Source of the DNA: Lysobacter sp. K5869
Lineage (GTDB): Bacteria; Pseudomonadota; Gammaproteobacteria; Xanthomonadales; Xanthomonadaceae
DNA length: 64,000 nucleotides
NCBI RefSeq assembly: GCF_018847975.1
Contig: NZ_CP072597.1
Span: forward strand, 1,465,001-1,529,000
Direction of reading: 5' to 3'
Both the position numbers and the translations under genes were made by a program. The notes under the pieces are model-generated. The model saw nothing but the letters and a program-made list of their open reading frames with translations. It made no database searches and was not told the DNA's origin. This document shows positions 38,836-48,121 of the stretch, piece after piece (position 1 is the first letter of the stretch; each line of letters begins with the position of its first letter).

Positions 38836-40581
38836 TCAAGTCGCCCGCTGCAACCCCGCCCGCATCTGCAACAACGCCAGCAACTCGCGCTTCTCCGCAT
38901 CGCCGAGCCCGCCTTCGCGCTGCAAGGCCTGCAGCTCGTCCAGCCGCTGCACCACGGTCTGCTTCTCCAACTGCCCGACAGCATCGAGAAACTCGCGCTG
39001 CAAATGTTCCTCGTTGCCCGGCAAGCTCTGGCTCGCCAGTTTCTGCAGCGCGCCGATCTGGGTGTGTTCGGCGAAATGCTCCAGCAGCGCGCCGGTGCTG
39101 ATCTCCGGCCGTTGCTGCACGACATCGACGATCTCCACCAGCAGATCGATGCCCGGTTGGTTCAAACGCGCGAATCCGTACGGCGGCTGCAGCGCCGCGG
39201 CCAGCGAGGGCTTCTGCAACAGCAGCGCGATCGCGCTGCGCACCAGCGAACGCTTCGGCGTCGCCGCCGGACGCTGCGCGGCGCTGGCGCGTTGCGTCGG
39301 CACATGCGTTTGCGGCGAAGCCGTGCGCGCGCCGACGCCGGTGAGTTCGGTCAGGCGCTGCTTCATCAGATCGGAGAACGCGCCGTCGGGAATCTGCGCG
39401 AGCAGCGGCTTGGCGCGTTCGGCCAAGCGTCCCTTGCCTTCGAGCGTTTGCAGGTTGACGTCGGCGGCGAGGCTGTCGAACAGGAACTGCGACAGCGGCA
39501 TCGCCTCCTGCAAGCGGCGGTCGAAGCCGTCGGCGCCTTCCTGCCGGACCAGCGTGTCCGGGTCCTCGCCTTCGGGCAGGAACAGGAAGAACGCCTGGCG
39601 CCCGTCCTTCATCCGCGGCAACACCGATTCCACCGCCTTCCACGCCGCGCCGCGGCCGGCGCGGTCGCCGTCGAAGCAGAAGTAGACGTCGGCGGCGTTG
39701 CGGAACAGCAGTTCGGCGTGATCGGGCGTGGTCGCGGTGCCGAGCGTGGCGACCGCGGTGTCGACGCCGTGCTGGAACAGCGCGATCACATCCATGTAGC
39801 CCTCGACCACGATCAGTCGCGGGATCTTGTTGTGGGTCTGCCGCACCTGCCACAGCCCGTACAACTCGCGGCCCTTGTGGAACAGCGGGGTTTCCGGCGA
39901 GTTGAGGTACTTCGGCCCGTCTTCCTTGTCGAGCACGCGCCCGCCGAACGCGATCACGCGGCCGCGGCGGTCGTGGATCGGGAACATCACCCGGTCGCGG
40001 AACTTGTCGTAGACGCGGCCGGTGTCGTTCTTCGACAGCAGGCCGGCGCGGTCGAGCAGTTTCATCCGCCGGTCGTCGGTGCCCAGCGCGTCGCGCAGGC
40101 CGTTGAAGCCGTCGGGCGCGTAGCCGATGCCGAAGCGGTCGCGGATGTCGATGCTGACGCCGCGATTGTCCAGATAACCCTGCGCCTTGCCGCTGGTCGA
40201 ATACTGGCGCAGGAAGAAGCGCTGCGCGGCTTCCAGCGCGTGGATCAGATCCTGGGTGTCGGAATTCTCGTTGCGCGCGCGGGTGTCGCGCGGGACTTCC
40301 ACGCCGACGCGCTTGGCCAACTCGTCGACCGCGTCGAGGAACTCGAGGCGGTCGTAGTTCATCAGGAAGCTGATCGCGGTGCCGTGCGCGCCGCAGCCGA
40401 AGCAGTGATAGAACTGCTTGGTCGGCGAGACCCAGAACGAGGGCGAACGCTCGTCGTGGAACGGGCAGCGCGCCGAGTATTCCTTGCCCTGACGCTTCAA
40501 CGGCACGCGCGCGCCGATCACCTCGACGATGTCGGTGCGGGCGAGAAGGTCGTCGATGAAGCCGTCGGGGATGCGGGCCAT
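38836..40581 (-). CDS. dnaG: DNA primase
   Basis: The 581-residue enzyme makes RNA primers at the replication fork. The N-terminal CHC2 zinc finger has CPFHDERSPSF and FYHCFGCGAHG (about 40-65). The RNA polymerase core follows, with the TOPRIM motif IVVEGYMDVIAL (about 263) and the acidic FDGDRAGRGAAWK (about 305). The C-terminal third, with a Gln-rich linker, would be the helicase-binding domain. It lies downstream of yqeY and rpsU as usual, but a membrane-protein gene intervenes and no rpoD follows; a tandem repeat array does. Confidence 0.97.
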   Translation of the reverse strand: MARIPDGFIDDLLARTDIVEVIGARVPLKRQGKEYSARCPFHDERSPSFWVSPTKQFYHCFGCGAHGTAISFLMNYDRLEFLDAVDELAKRVGVEVPRDTRARNENSDTQDLIHALEAAQRFFLRQYSTSGKAQGYLDNRGVSIDIRDRFGIGYAPDGFNGLRDALGTDDRRMKLLDRAGLLSKNDTGRVYDKFRDRVMFPIHDRRGRVIAFGGRVLDKEDGPKYLNSPETPLFHKGRELYGLWQVRQTHNKIPRLIVVEGYMDVIALFQHGVDTAVATLGTATTPDHAELLFRNAADVYFCFDGDRAGRGAAWKAVESVLPRMKDGRQAFFLFLPEGEDPDTLVRQEGADGFDRRLQEAMPLSQFLFDSLAADVNLQTLEGKGRLAERAKPLLAQIPDGAFSDLMKQRLTELTGVGARTASPQTHVPTQRASAAQRPAATPKRSLVRSAIALLLQKPSLAAALQPPYGFARLNQPGIDLLVEIVDVVQQRPEISTGALLEHFAEHTQIGALQKLASQSLPGNEEHLQREFLDAVGQLEKQTVVQRLDELQALQREGGLGDAEKRELLALLQMRAGLQRAT

Positions 40582-40692
40582 GCCGGGGCCGCCCGGGCGG
40601 GCGGCGAGTCTGAGTGGGGAGCGGCGACTAGGATGCCACGGGCGGGGCGCATCGGCCGCGACCGCGGCGGGCGGTTGGGGCGCGGCGGCGGC

Positions 40693-41895
40693 TCAGGCCG
40701 CGTCCAGCCCCGCCGCCGCGCGTTCCTCGGCGAGCCGGCGGCGCACCCGCGCGTGCTCGTCGAGCATCGCGGTGATCAGCGCGCCGACCAGGAACACCAC
40801 GGCGCAGTAGTACATCCACACCAGCATGACCACCAGCCCGCCGGCCGGCCCGTACGCGGTGCCGAGGCTGGCCTGCCCCAGGTACAGGCCGATCGCGCTG
40901 CGCCCGAGCATGAACATGCCCGCGGTCAGCGCGCCGCCGAACAGCGCGCGCCGGCGCGTCACCGGCCGGTCCGGCAACCAGCGGTACATGGCCGCGAACA
41001 CCGCCGCGTACAGCACGAACGAGAACCCCGCGGCGAACACCGGCAGCAGGTCGGGCACGTAGGCGATCAGCAGCTGCAGCGCGGCCTGCGCGGCCATCGA
41101 CACCACCAGCAGGAAGCCGACGCTGATGACCATCCCGAACGACAGCAGGCGCTTGCGCAGCCACGCCGCCAGCCCGCCCAGCCGCTTGGCGTCGCTGCGG
41201 AACACCCGGTTGAGCGCGGCCTGCAACTGGCCGAACACCGCCGAGGCGCCGACCAGCAGCGCCAGCGTGCCCAGCAGCGCCGCCATCGAGCCGGTGCCCG
41301 GACGATGCTGGGCGTTGGCGACGATCAGCCGCGCGGTGTTCTCGACCTCGCTGCCGGCCAGCAGGCCCATCTGGCGGAAGAACTCCTCCTGCGCCGAGGG
41401 GTATAGCGCGGTGCTCAGCCACAGCACCATCAACACCAGCGGTGCCAGCGACAGCAGGGTGTAGAACGACAGCGCCGCGGCCAGGGCGAGGATGTCGTAA
41501 TCGACGAAGCGCTGGACGAACTTGCCCGGCCAGCTCTGTTCGAGCCGCGTTTGCAGGCTGTGGATGCGCTGCATCGCGTCGTGGGCGAGTTCGGCGGCGG
41601 CGGAGCGGTCGGGGTCGCCGCCGGGGTTCGGCTCGGCGGTGACCGAAGCCGGCGCGGCCGCGCTGGCGGTGCCCGCCGGATTGCGTGCGGCTGCATCGGC
41701 CGCGCGTTCGCCATCGCGATCCGGAGCGGCGGACTGAGAGCCCGGCACGGCGGCCGGCAAGGGTTTCGCGCCGGACTGCACGACGGAACCCGAAGCGGCG
41801 GAGGCGGGCAGGGCGTCGTCGGGGCGCTGGGAATCGTTCGAAGGCATGCGGCGGGCGGTGCGGCGCTGGTCGGCGTCGCGTTCAGTATCCGACAA
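40693..41895 (-). CDS. YihY/BrkB family inner membrane protein
   Basis: The 400-residue protein has a long Ala/Ser/Asp-rich N-terminal region (about 1-105) of low complexity and then the YihY domain with six transmembrane helices. Family blocks are ALSFYTLLSLAPLVLMV, GASAVFGQLQAALNRVF, YRWLPDRPVTRRRALFGG and LVWMYYCAVVFLVGA. Function is not established; it is often annotated as virulence factor BrkB or wrongly as ribonuclease BN. The start is uncertain within the low-complexity region; 41895 is the longest. It lies between yqeY and dnaG. Confidence 0.88.
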   Translation of the reverse strand: MSDTERDADQRRTARRMPSNDSQRPDDALPASAASGSVVQSGAKPLPAAVPGSQSAAPDRDGERAADAAARNPAGTASAAAPASVTAEPNPGGDPDRSAAAELAHDAMQRIHSLQTRLEQSWPGKFVQRFVDYDILALAAALSFYTLLSLAPLVLMVLWLSTALYPSAQEEFFRQMGLLAGSEVENTARLIVANAQHRPGTGSMAALLGTLALLVGASAVFGQLQAALNRVFRSDAKRLGGLAAWLRKRLLSFGMVISVGFLLVVSMAAQAALQLLIAYVPDLLPVFAAGFSFVLYAAVFAAMYRWLPDRPVTRRRALFGGALTAGMFMLGRSAIGLYLGQASLGTAYGPAGGLVVMLVWMYYCAVVFLVGALITAMLDEHARVRRRLAEERAAAGLDAA

Positions 41896-41945
41896 GCCGG
41901 TTAGCGGTGTGTTGGCGCGGCGTTAGGCGGCGGCGTCGCGGTTGC

Positions 41946-42039
41946 GTTGTCGCGGTCGCGGCTCGCGCCGCTCCTACAAGGGGCTCCGGCCGGCTTCGTT
42001 TGCGACGGTAGGAGCGGCGCGAGCCGCGACCGCGACAAC
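41946..42039. repeat. Dispersed GC-rich hairpin element (family A)
   Basis: A 32-base arm (gttgtcgcggtcgcggct to ctcctac, 41946-41977) is repeated exactly inverted at 42008-42039, with about 30 bases between the arms. Confidence 0.9.
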
Positions 42040-42082
42040 CGGTCCACCTCGTCAGCCGAGGCCTGTTCGCTCCCTAGAACGC

Positions 42083-42120
42083 AAAAAGCCGATGCGGCGC
42101 GAAGGCCGCATCGGCTTTGT
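42083..42120 (-). terminator. Bidirectional rho-independent terminator behind yqeY
   Basis: The stem aaagccgatgcggc / gccgcatcggcttt is flanked by AAAAA on one side and TTTG on the other. On the minus strand it gives a run of T after the stem, about 70 bases past the yqeY stop. Confidence 0.85.
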
Positions 42121-42186
42121 CTTGCATCGCTCAGGACATGACTCGCGCCATGCCCTCGCAGTGCCGCCGCTCAGGCGATGACGGTC

Positions 42187-42633
42187 TCAGCCCGCCAACC
42201 GCTTCTTCGCCAGCGCCGACACCTGACCCATATCGGCCTTGCCGCCGAGCTTGGCCTTGAGCGGGCCCATCAGCTTGCCCAGGTCGGCCGCGCCGGTCGC
42301 GCCGACTTCGGCGATGGTGGCTTCGAGCACGGCCAGGATTTCGGCTTCGCCCATCTTCGCGGGCAGATAGCGGTCGATCACCACCATTTCGTCGCGTTCG
42401 ATCTGGGCCAGATCCTCGCGCTTGGCGGCTTCGTACTGGGTGATCGAGTCGCGGCGCTGCTTGACCATCTTGTCGAGCACGGCGATCACCGCGGTGTCGT
42501 CGAGTTCGATGCGCTCGTCGACTTCCTTCTGCTTGATCGCGGCGTTGATCAGGCGGATCACGCCGAGGGAATGCTTGTCGCCGCTCTTCATCGCGGCCTT
42601 CATGTCGTCGGTGAGGCGTTGCTTGAGGCTCAT
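42187..42633 (-). CDS. GatB/YqeY domain-containing protein
   Basis: The 148-residue cytoplasmic protein has the YqeY fold: an N-terminal helical domain starting MSLKQRLTDDMKAAMKSGDK, the conserved LGVIRLINAAIKQKEVDER, and a C-terminal domain with MGPLKAKLGGKADMGQVSALAKKRL, similar to the tRNA-binding tail of GatB. Length is normal for the family. A role with tRNA-dependent amidation has been proposed but not shown. It lies between rpsU and yihY-like on the same strand, the common rpsU-yqeY arrangement. Confidence 0.95.
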   Translation of the reverse strand: MSLKQRLTDDMKAAMKSGDKHSLGVIRLINAAIKQKEVDERIELDDTAVIAVLDKMVKQRRDSITQYEAAKREDLAQIERDEMVVIDRYLPAKMGEAEILAVLEATIAEVGATGAADLGKLMGPLKAKLGGKADMGQVSALAKKRLAG

Positions 42634-42825
42634 GGGACGAATCCGGGAGTGGAGAAAAGGGTGGAACGGCGCCGCGAGGCGCTCGCCCGGGCCGCGAGCG
42701 GTCGGGCTTTTTTTGTTGCGGTGCGCTGAGGCGGTGCGATGCGTTCGGAGCCGGCCGAACCGGACCCGCGCCGCAGTTTCAGGCCGGCGATCGGGCCGGG
42801 CGGGCGCCGGTTTTCGCCGATCCGC

Positions 42826-42864
42826 AAACGCAAAGAGCCGGCAGCGCCAAAGGCGCAGCCGGCT
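42826..42864 (-). terminator. Rho-independent terminator behind rpsU
   Basis: The stem gagccggc-a-gcgcc / ggcgc-a-gccggctc with an AAA loop is followed on the minus strand by tttgcgtttg. It lies about 60 bases past the rpsU stop codon, so part of the rpsU transcript may end before yqeY. Confidence 0.8.
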
Positions 42865-42921
42865 CGATGGTCGATCCTCGCAAGCGCCGGCCGCGAAGCC
42901 GGTGCAGCGCGGAAAGCGCGA

Positions 42922-43137
42922 TCAGTACAGGCGCTGACGCTTGGTCACATCGCGCGAAGCGCGACGGGCCTGACGCTTCACCGCCGCGGCGGCCTTGCGC
43001 TTGCGTTCCTGCGTCGGCTTTTCGTAGAACTCGCGCTTGCGGGTCTCGGCCAGAACGCCGGCCTTCTCGCAGGTGCGCTTGAAGCGGCGCAGGGCAAACT
43101 CGAAAGGCTCGTTTTCGCGGACTTTGACGCTGGGCAT
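42922..43137 (-). CDS. rpsU: 30S ribosomal protein S21
   Basis: The 71-residue basic protein begins [20 protein letters not shown] and contains [20 protein letters not shown], the S21 signature, with a Lys/Arg-rich tail. S21 binds the 30S platform near the 3' end of 16S rRNA and helps translation initiation. It is divergent from tsaD and has a near-consensus promoter about 50 bases upstream. It is the first gene of the rpsU-yqeY-yihY-dnaG group. Confidence 0.98.
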   Translation of the reverse strand: MPSVKVRENEPFEFALRRFKRTCEKAGVLAETRKREFYEKPTQERKRKAAAAVKRQARRASRDVTKRQRLY

Positions 43138-43185
43138 ACGTATTCTCGTTGAGGGACCAGCCCGGGCAGGCCGGGAGAGCCGCGC

Positions 43186-43215
43186 ATTATAGCGATGCTC
43201 GGCCGGAAGGTGCAA
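43186..43215 (-). promoter_or_regulatory. Sigma-70 promoter of rpsU
   Basis: On the minus strand TTGCAC (43210-43215) and a perfect TATAAT (43186-43191) are separated by 18 bases. It lies about 50 bases ahead of the rpsU start. Confidence 0.8.
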
Positions 43216-43305
43216 CATACGCGGTATGAACGCGACATTCTCCCAGAAATCGGCGACGGCGCCAGCCCCCGCGATGCTGCGCGGCCGCCTGGAGGCCCGG
43301 ATCCG

Positions 43306-44328
43306 ATGAAAGTCCTGGGCATCGAAACCAGCTGCGACGAGACCGGGGTGGCCGTGTACGACACCGACACCGGCCTGCGCGCCCACGCCCTCTACAGCCA
43401 GATCGCCCTGCACGCCGAGTACGGCGGGGTGGTGCCCGAGCTGGCCAGCCGCGACCACGTGCGCAAGCTGCTGCCGCTGGTGCGCCAGACTCTGGCCGAA
43501 GCCGGCCTGCGCACCGACGAACTCGACGGGGTGGCCTACACCGCCGGCCCCGGTCTGGTCGGCGCGCTGCTGGTCGGCGCCGGCGTCGCCCGCGCCCTGG
43601 CCTGGGCGCTGGACGTGCCGGCGATCGGCGTGCACCACATGGAAGGCCACCTGCTCGCGCCGCTGATGGAAGACGACCCGCTCGGCCGGCCCGAGCCGCC
43701 GTTCGTGGCGCTGCTGGTGTCCGGCGGCCACACCCAGCTGGTCGCGGTCGACCGCATCGGCCAGTACCGCCTGCTCGGCGAGACCCTGGACGACGCCGCC
43801 GGCGAAGCCTTCGACAAGACCGCCAAGCTGATGGGCCTGCCGTACCCCGGCGGCCCGCAGTTGGCCGCGCAGGCCGAGCTCGGCGTGCCGGGCCGGTTCA
43901 AGTTCGCCCGTCCGATGACCGACCGGCCGGGCCTGGATTTCAGCTTCAGCGGCCTGAAGACCCAGGTGCTGCTGGCTTGGCAGAACAGCGACAAGACCGA
44001 TCAGACCCGCGCCGACATCGCCCGCGCGTTCGAGGACGCGGTGGTCGACACCTTGGCGATCAAGTGCGAGCGCGCGCTGGACGCGGCCGGCTGCGACACC
44101 TTGGTGGTGGCCGGCGGCGTCGGCGCGAACAAGCGCCTGCGCGCCAAGCTGGCGGCGATGACCGCCCAGCGCGGCGGCCGGGTCGCGTTCCCGCGGCCGA
44201 TGTTCTGCACCGACAACGGCGCGATGATCGCGTACGCCGGTGCGCTGCGTTTGCTCGCGGGGCAACGCGCGGATGCGTCGGTGCGGGTGACGCCGCGGTG
44301 GGACATGGCGTTGTTGGAAGCGGTGTGA
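43306..44328 (+). CDS. tsaD: tRNA N6-adenosine threonylcarbamoyltransferase
   Basis: The 340-residue enzyme transfers threonylcarbamoyl to A37 of ANN-decoding tRNAs, working with TsaB, TsaC and TsaE. The ASKHA-fold blocks are [19 protein letters not shown], the iron-binding [10 protein letters not shown] (about 110), [20 protein letters not shown] and [18 protein letters not shown] near the C-terminus. Length is normal. The ATG at 43306 begins exactly at the family start. It is divergent from rpsU and is followed by folB after a hairpin repeat, as in many gammaproteobacteria. Confidence 0.98.
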   Translation: MKVLGIETSCDETGVAVYDTDTGLRAHALYSQIALHAEYGGVVPELASRDHVRKLLPLVRQTLAEAGLRTDELDGVAYTAGPGLVGALLVGAGVARALAWALDVPAIGVHHMEGHLLAPLMEDDPLGRPEPPFVALLVSGGHTQLVAVDRIGQYRLLGETLDDAAGEAFDKTAKLMGLPYPGGPQLAAQAELGVPGRFKFARPMTDRPGLDFSFSGLKTQVLLAWQNSDKTDQTRADIARAFEDAVVDTLAIKCERALDAAGCDTLVVAGGVGANKRLRAKLAAMTAQRGGRVAFPRPMFCTDNGAMIAYAGALRLLAGQRADASVRVTPRWDMALLEAV

Positions 44329-44375
44329 TCGTCGGCGCGGCGGATCGTCGCCGCGTCGAGGCGTTCGTCGCAGGC

Positions 44376-44472
44376 GCGGTGTCGCGGTCGCGGCTTACGC
44401 CGCTCCTACAGGGGCTTGCGCGAGTCTCGTATCCGGCTGTAGGCGCGGCGTAAGCCGCGACCGCGACACCGC
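44376..44472. repeat. Dispersed GC-rich hairpin element (family A)
   Basis: A 36-base arm (gcggtgtcgcggtcgcggct to ctcctacag, 44376-44411) has a nearly exact inverted copy at 44437-44472 with a 25-base spacer. It lies between tsaD and folB. Confidence 0.9.
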
Positions 44473-44566
44473 AACCACGACGCAACGCCCCACCGCCGCG
44501 CCGCGACAACCGCCGCCGCCCTCAGGTACATTGCGCCGCATCGAAGCCGGCCCGCCGCACACGCTC

Positions 44567-44926
44567 ATGGACCACGTATTCATCGAAGGCCTGGAAATCG
44601 AGGCCGTCATCGGCATCTACGACTGGGAGCGCGAGATCCTCCAGCCGCTGGTGTTCGATCTGGAGATGGAATTCGACAACACCGTGCCCGCGGCCAGCGA
44701 CGCGATCGAACACACGCTCGATTACTCGGCGGTGTGCGCGCGCATCAGCGCGTTCGTCGCCGCCTCGCGCTTCGGCCTGGTCGAAACCTTGGCCGAGCGC
44801 GTGGCCGCGATCGTGATCGAGGAGTTCGGCGTGCGCCGGGTGGCGCTCAAGCTGACCAAGCCCGGCGCGATCCGCAACGCGCGCGGCGTCGGCGTGCGCA
44901 TCGTGCGCGAACGCGCGCAAGGCTGA
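44567..44926 (+). CDS. folB: Dihydroneopterin aldolase
   Basis: The 119-residue enzyme cleaves 7,8-dihydroneopterin to 6-hydroxymethyl-dihydropterin in folate synthesis. Family blocks are the N-terminal DHVFIEGLEIEAVIGIYDWE, LDYSAVCARISAFV with the pterin-site region, and LVETLAERVAAIVI followed by LTKPGAI, where the catalytic Lys lies. The fold forms an octamer in known members. The ATG at 44567 matches the family start; an extension to 44531 adds 12 residues without homology. Confidence 0.95.
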   Translation: MDHVFIEGLEIEAVIGIYDWEREILQPLVFDLEMEFDNTVPAASDAIEHTLDYSAVCARISAFVAASRFGLVETLAERVAAIVIEEFGVRRVALKLTKPGAIRNARGVGVRIVRERAQG

Positions 44927-45189
44927 GGCCGGCGCGACCGAACGGGGGCGATGCCGCGCGGCGTCGGCTCATGCGCGCGGACCGCAGCGGCCTGCGCCGC
45001 GTCGATTCATCGGCGTTCGCGCACCGATCCCGGTCGCCGCGACCGGCCGCGCAGGCCGCCGCGAGCGCGGACTCGCGACATCTTTTCGCGTCGCCCGAGC
45101 GGCGCGCCCGTCCGAAGACCGCGTTCCCCTCTTGCGCAACCGCCGCGCAGCGCCGACGATGCGCCGTCATCAAGCCCTGGGGAGAGGCG

Positions 45190-46014
45190 ATGTTCGACAA
45201 GATCAAGCGCAGCTGGGAACTGGCCAAGGCCAGCGCCTCGGTGCTGCATTCCGACCGCGAACTGTTGGTGTTCCCGGTGATTTCCGCGGCCTGCGTGCTG
45301 GTGGTGCTGGCGAGTTTCCTGGTGCCGGCGCTGGCGCTGGACCTGTTCCGCGACGGCTACGGCCCGGGCTCGCTGCTGTTCGCCTTCGCGTTCTACTTCT
45401 GCCAGTACTTCGTCATCGTGTTCTGCAACTGCGCTCTGGTCAGCGCGGCGATGATCCGGCTGGAAGGCGGCGACCCGACCCTGCGCGACGGCTTGCGCGC
45501 GGCGACCGCGCGGATCGGCGCGATCGCCGGCTACGCGGCCATCGCCGCCACCGTCGGCATGATCCTCAACGCGCTCAAGGGCCGCGACAACAACTTCATC
45601 GTGCGCCTGATCGGCGGCGCGCTCGGCGCGGCCTGGACCATGGCGACCTTCCTGGTGGTGCCGGTGCTGGTGGCCGAGAACGTCGGCCCGATGGACGCGA
45701 TCAAGCGCTCGGTGGCGATGTTCAAGCGCACCTGGGGCGAGAACGTGGTCGGCATGGGCGGCATCGGCCTGGCCTGCGGCGTGGCGATGCTGGCGGTGGG
45801 CGCGATCGGTTTCGCCCTGGCCTGGCTGCTCGGCACGATGTCGAGCGCGCTGGCGGTGCTGATCGGCGCGATCACGGTGCTGGCCCTGCTCGGGCTGGCG
45901 GTGTACCAGAGCGCGCTGGGCGGGGTGTATTCGGCCGCGCTGTACCGCTACGCCGCCGACGGCGAAGTGCCGGCCGGGTTCGAAGGCTTGGCGCTGGAAT
46001 CGCGGCTGCGCTGA
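45190..46014 (+). CDS. DUF6159 family membrane protein
   Basis: The 274-residue protein has about six transmembrane helices and an N-terminal MFDKIKRSWELAKASASVLHSD, followed by ELLVFPVISAACVLVV. I associate these blocks, and the later AENVGPMDAIKRSVAMFKRTWGENVVG, with the DUF6159 family of conserved inner membrane proteins. The function is unknown. The ATG at 45190 has GGAGAGG directly ahead. A terminator follows. Upstream, 44927-45189 holds no supported gene. Confidence 0.83.
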   Translation: MFDKIKRSWELAKASASVLHSDRELLVFPVISAACVLVVLASFLVPALALDLFRDGYGPGSLLFAFAFYFCQYFVIVFCNCALVSAAMIRLEGGDPTLRDGLRAATARIGAIAGYAAIAATVGMILNALKGRDNNFIVRLIGGALGAAWTMATFLVVPVLVAENVGPMDAIKRSVAMFKRTWGENVVGMGGIGLACGVAMLAVGAIGFALAWLLGTMSSALAVLIGAITVLALLGLAVYQSALGGVYSAALYRYAADGEVPAGFEGLALESRLR

Positions 46015-46044
46015 GCGACGTTCGCGCGAAGCGAGCAGAAACGA

Positions 46045-46076
46045 CGAAGGCCGCCCGCGAGGGCGGCCTTCGCGTT
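46045..46076 (+). terminator. Rho-independent terminator behind the DUF6159 gene
   Basis: A 12-bp stem (cgaaggccgccc / gggcggccttcg) closes on GCGA; the tail is short (cgtttg). Confidence 0.7.
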
Positions 46077-46135
46077 TGCGCGCTCGAGAGGCGGCGCGCC
46101 TGGAGGCTTGAAGCGGCGCGCCCGAGGCGGCGCGC

Positions 46136-46933
46136 TCAACCCAGCGCTTGCGACAACTGCGGCCGTTCGCCGAACCCGACCACGATGCGCCGCGCATCGT
46201 CGGCGGCCTCCGGATAGAACCAGACCAGCACGCGCTCGCCGGCGCGCGGCAGCGCGCGCGGGTCGAAGTCGCCGATCTTGGCGACGCGGCGTTCGGTGCC
46301 GGCGTGGTCGTCGAAGCGCACCACCACGCGCACCCGCGACGGGTTGTAGACCTCGGTGCCGACGTGTTCGGTGTGGACCACGGTGCCGGCCACGCGCACG
46401 CCGTGGGCGAGCAGTTCGCGCACGCGGCGGTCGCGTTCGCGGTAGCGGCGCAGGCACACCATCGCGCCGAGGGTCAGCAGCAATGCGATCACGGCGAAGG
46501 AGGAGGGCAGCGAGCGCGGCGCGTCGCCGAACAGCCACTGCGGCCAGCCCGCGGCGAGGCCGGTGAAGGCCGCGCGCGGCTGCCAGGGCCAGGCGCGGGC
46601 GAGGGCGAAGCCGGTCGCGAGCGCGGCCACCGCCAGCGCCAGCCCGGTCTGCAGCGCCACCGCGAGGCCGAAGCGCGCGCCCAGGTCGGCGTTGACGAAC
46701 ACGCCGAAGATCAATCCGGCGAAGCCGCCGGCCAGCAGCGACCACAGCAGCGCCTGCAGCGGCGCGCCCGGGGCGATGGCGTGCGGCGGTTGGCCGAGCG
46801 CGCCGGCGAGGCTGTAGCCGCACAGGATCCAGCCGGCGGCGCACAGCGCCAGCAGCAGCCACGTCCGCGCCGGCAGATGGTCGGGCGGCGGCAACAGGCG
46901 GCTGTGCTCGGTCGTGACGACGGGCTTGCTCAT
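46136..46933 (-). CDS. DUF3592-like membrane protein, copy 1
   Basis: The 265-residue protein has three to five transmembrane helices in its first 180 residues, then a soluble C-terminal domain with VAGTVVHTEHVGTEVYNPSR, RVVVRFDDHAGTERRV and PRAGERVLVWFYPEAADD. This beta-rich domain resembles DUF3592. The ATG at 46933 (MSKPVV) has AAGGAAG upstream. The protein is paralogous in layout to the one encoded at 47142-47996, with the same strand order. Function is unknown. Confidence 0.75.
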   Translation of the reverse strand: MSKPVVTTEHSRLLPPPDHLPARTWLLLALCAAGWILCGYSLAGALGQPPHAIAPGAPLQALLWSLLAGGFAGLIFGVFVNADLGARFGLAVALQTGLALAVAALATGFALARAWPWQPRAAFTGLAAGWPQWLFGDAPRSLPSSFAVIALLLTLGAMVCLRRYRERDRRVRELLAHGVRVAGTVVHTEHVGTEVYNPSRVRVVVRFDDHAGTERRVAKIGDFDPRALPRAGERVLVWFYPEAADDARRIVVGFGERPQLSQALG

Positions 46934-47141
46934 GCCTTGGCTTCCTTGTCGGTACGGGAACCGAGGGGCCATGTTGCATGCGAAAAGCGAAGAAAGTGTG
47001 AGTTAAATCACAAATTTCCGTGGGCTGGCATGGCCGTTTGCAGTGGCGGAGAGCGTTTTCGCCGTGCTTTGCCGTGTTCAGCCGTGCGAGGCGGGGGAGG
47101 CCGCGGTTACCCCGTTCAGGCGCATTCGGGCCGCCGCGCGA

Positions 47142-47996
47142 TCACTGCGCGGCCAGCCGCTCTTCGATCTGCGCGTCCTCGTCGCTGCCGAAGCCGACCG
47201 CGATGCGGTCCTCGTCGCCGGGCGCCTCGCGCAGGAACCAGACCTGGACCGGGTCGCCGACCCGCGGCAGCCGGGTCGGGTCGAACTGGCCGGTCTTGGT
47301 CACCCAGCGCTCGGTGCCGAGGTGGTCGACGAAGCGGGCGACGAAGCGGATGCGCGGCTCGTTGCCGATTTCCACCCCGGTGTGATCGGTCTCGGTGATG
47401 GTGCCGGGCACGCGCTGGCCCTGGGCCAAGGTCTCGCGCAGGCGCCGTTGCCGGCGCGCGTGGCGGGCGCGCGCGGCCAGCGCGGCGACGGCCAGCAGCG
47501 CGGCCGCGGCGGCCAGCAGCGCCGGCGCCCAGTGCTGCGCGGTCCACGACAGCCAGCCGCCGCTGCCCCAGGGCAGGGTGCCGGCGGCATCGAAGAAGCC
47601 CGGCCGCGGCGGCGCGACCCAGCGGTCGGCGGCGCCGCGCCACAGGCCGAGCGCGATCGCCGCCAAGTTGACCGCGAACGCGGCCAGGGTGCCGCCGACC
47701 CCGCCGAGCGCGGCGCTGAGCACGGCGTCGACCCCGAAGCCCAGGATCATCGCGCCGAACACGCCGACGAACAGCATCCACAGCAGCGCCGGCGTTTCGT
47801 TCGGCGGCTGCAGCTCCGGGGCCAGATAGCCGGTGGCGATGGGGTAGGTCGCCACGTCGCCCACGCCGTAGCCGAACATCGCCCACAGGCCGGCGCAGGC
47901 CGCGACCAGCAGCCACGCCTTCCAGCCCGGCCGCGCGTGCGGCGCGGCGTGCAGCCGCTGCCGGCGGCGGGCGGCGGCGGGGTCGACAGTGCTCAT
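47142..47996 (-). CDS. DUF3592-like membrane protein, copy 2
   Basis: The 284-residue protein has the same plan as its neighbour at 46136: about four transmembrane helices in the first 190 residues, then the C-terminal domain VPGTITETDHTGVEIGNEPR, FVARFVDHLGTERWVTKTGQ and RVGDPVQVWFLREAPGDED. Residues shared with the neighbour include G-T-[VI]-x-x-T-[ED]-H-x-G-x-E, a repeated F-D-P-x-x-L-P-R block and the V-x-V-W-F strand. The two probably arose by tandem duplication. Function is unknown. The gap between them (46934-47141) holds no gene. Confidence 0.75.
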   Translation of the reverse strand: MSTVDPAAARRRQRLHAAPHARPGWKAWLLVAACAGLWAMFGYGVGDVATYPIATGYLAPELQPPNETPALLWMLFVGVFGAMILGFGVDAVLSAALGGVGGTLAAFAVNLAAIALGLWRGAADRWVAPPRPGFFDAAGTLPWGSGGWLSWTAQHWAPALLAAAAALLAVAALAARARHARRQRRLRETLAQGQRVPGTITETDHTGVEIGNEPRIRFVARFVDHLGTERWVTKTGQFDPTRLPRVGDPVQVWFLREAPGDEDRIAVGFGSDEDAQIEERLAAQ

Positions 47997-48121
47997 GGCG
48001 GCGGTCCTTCGGTGCGCGGGGCGTCGCGGCGATTATGGCCGGCGCCGGCGAGCGCCGCTCCGCCCGGGTCCGCAAAGCCGCGCTGCTTTATCCTGAGCGC
48101 CCGCTCGTAACCGCCGCGCCC

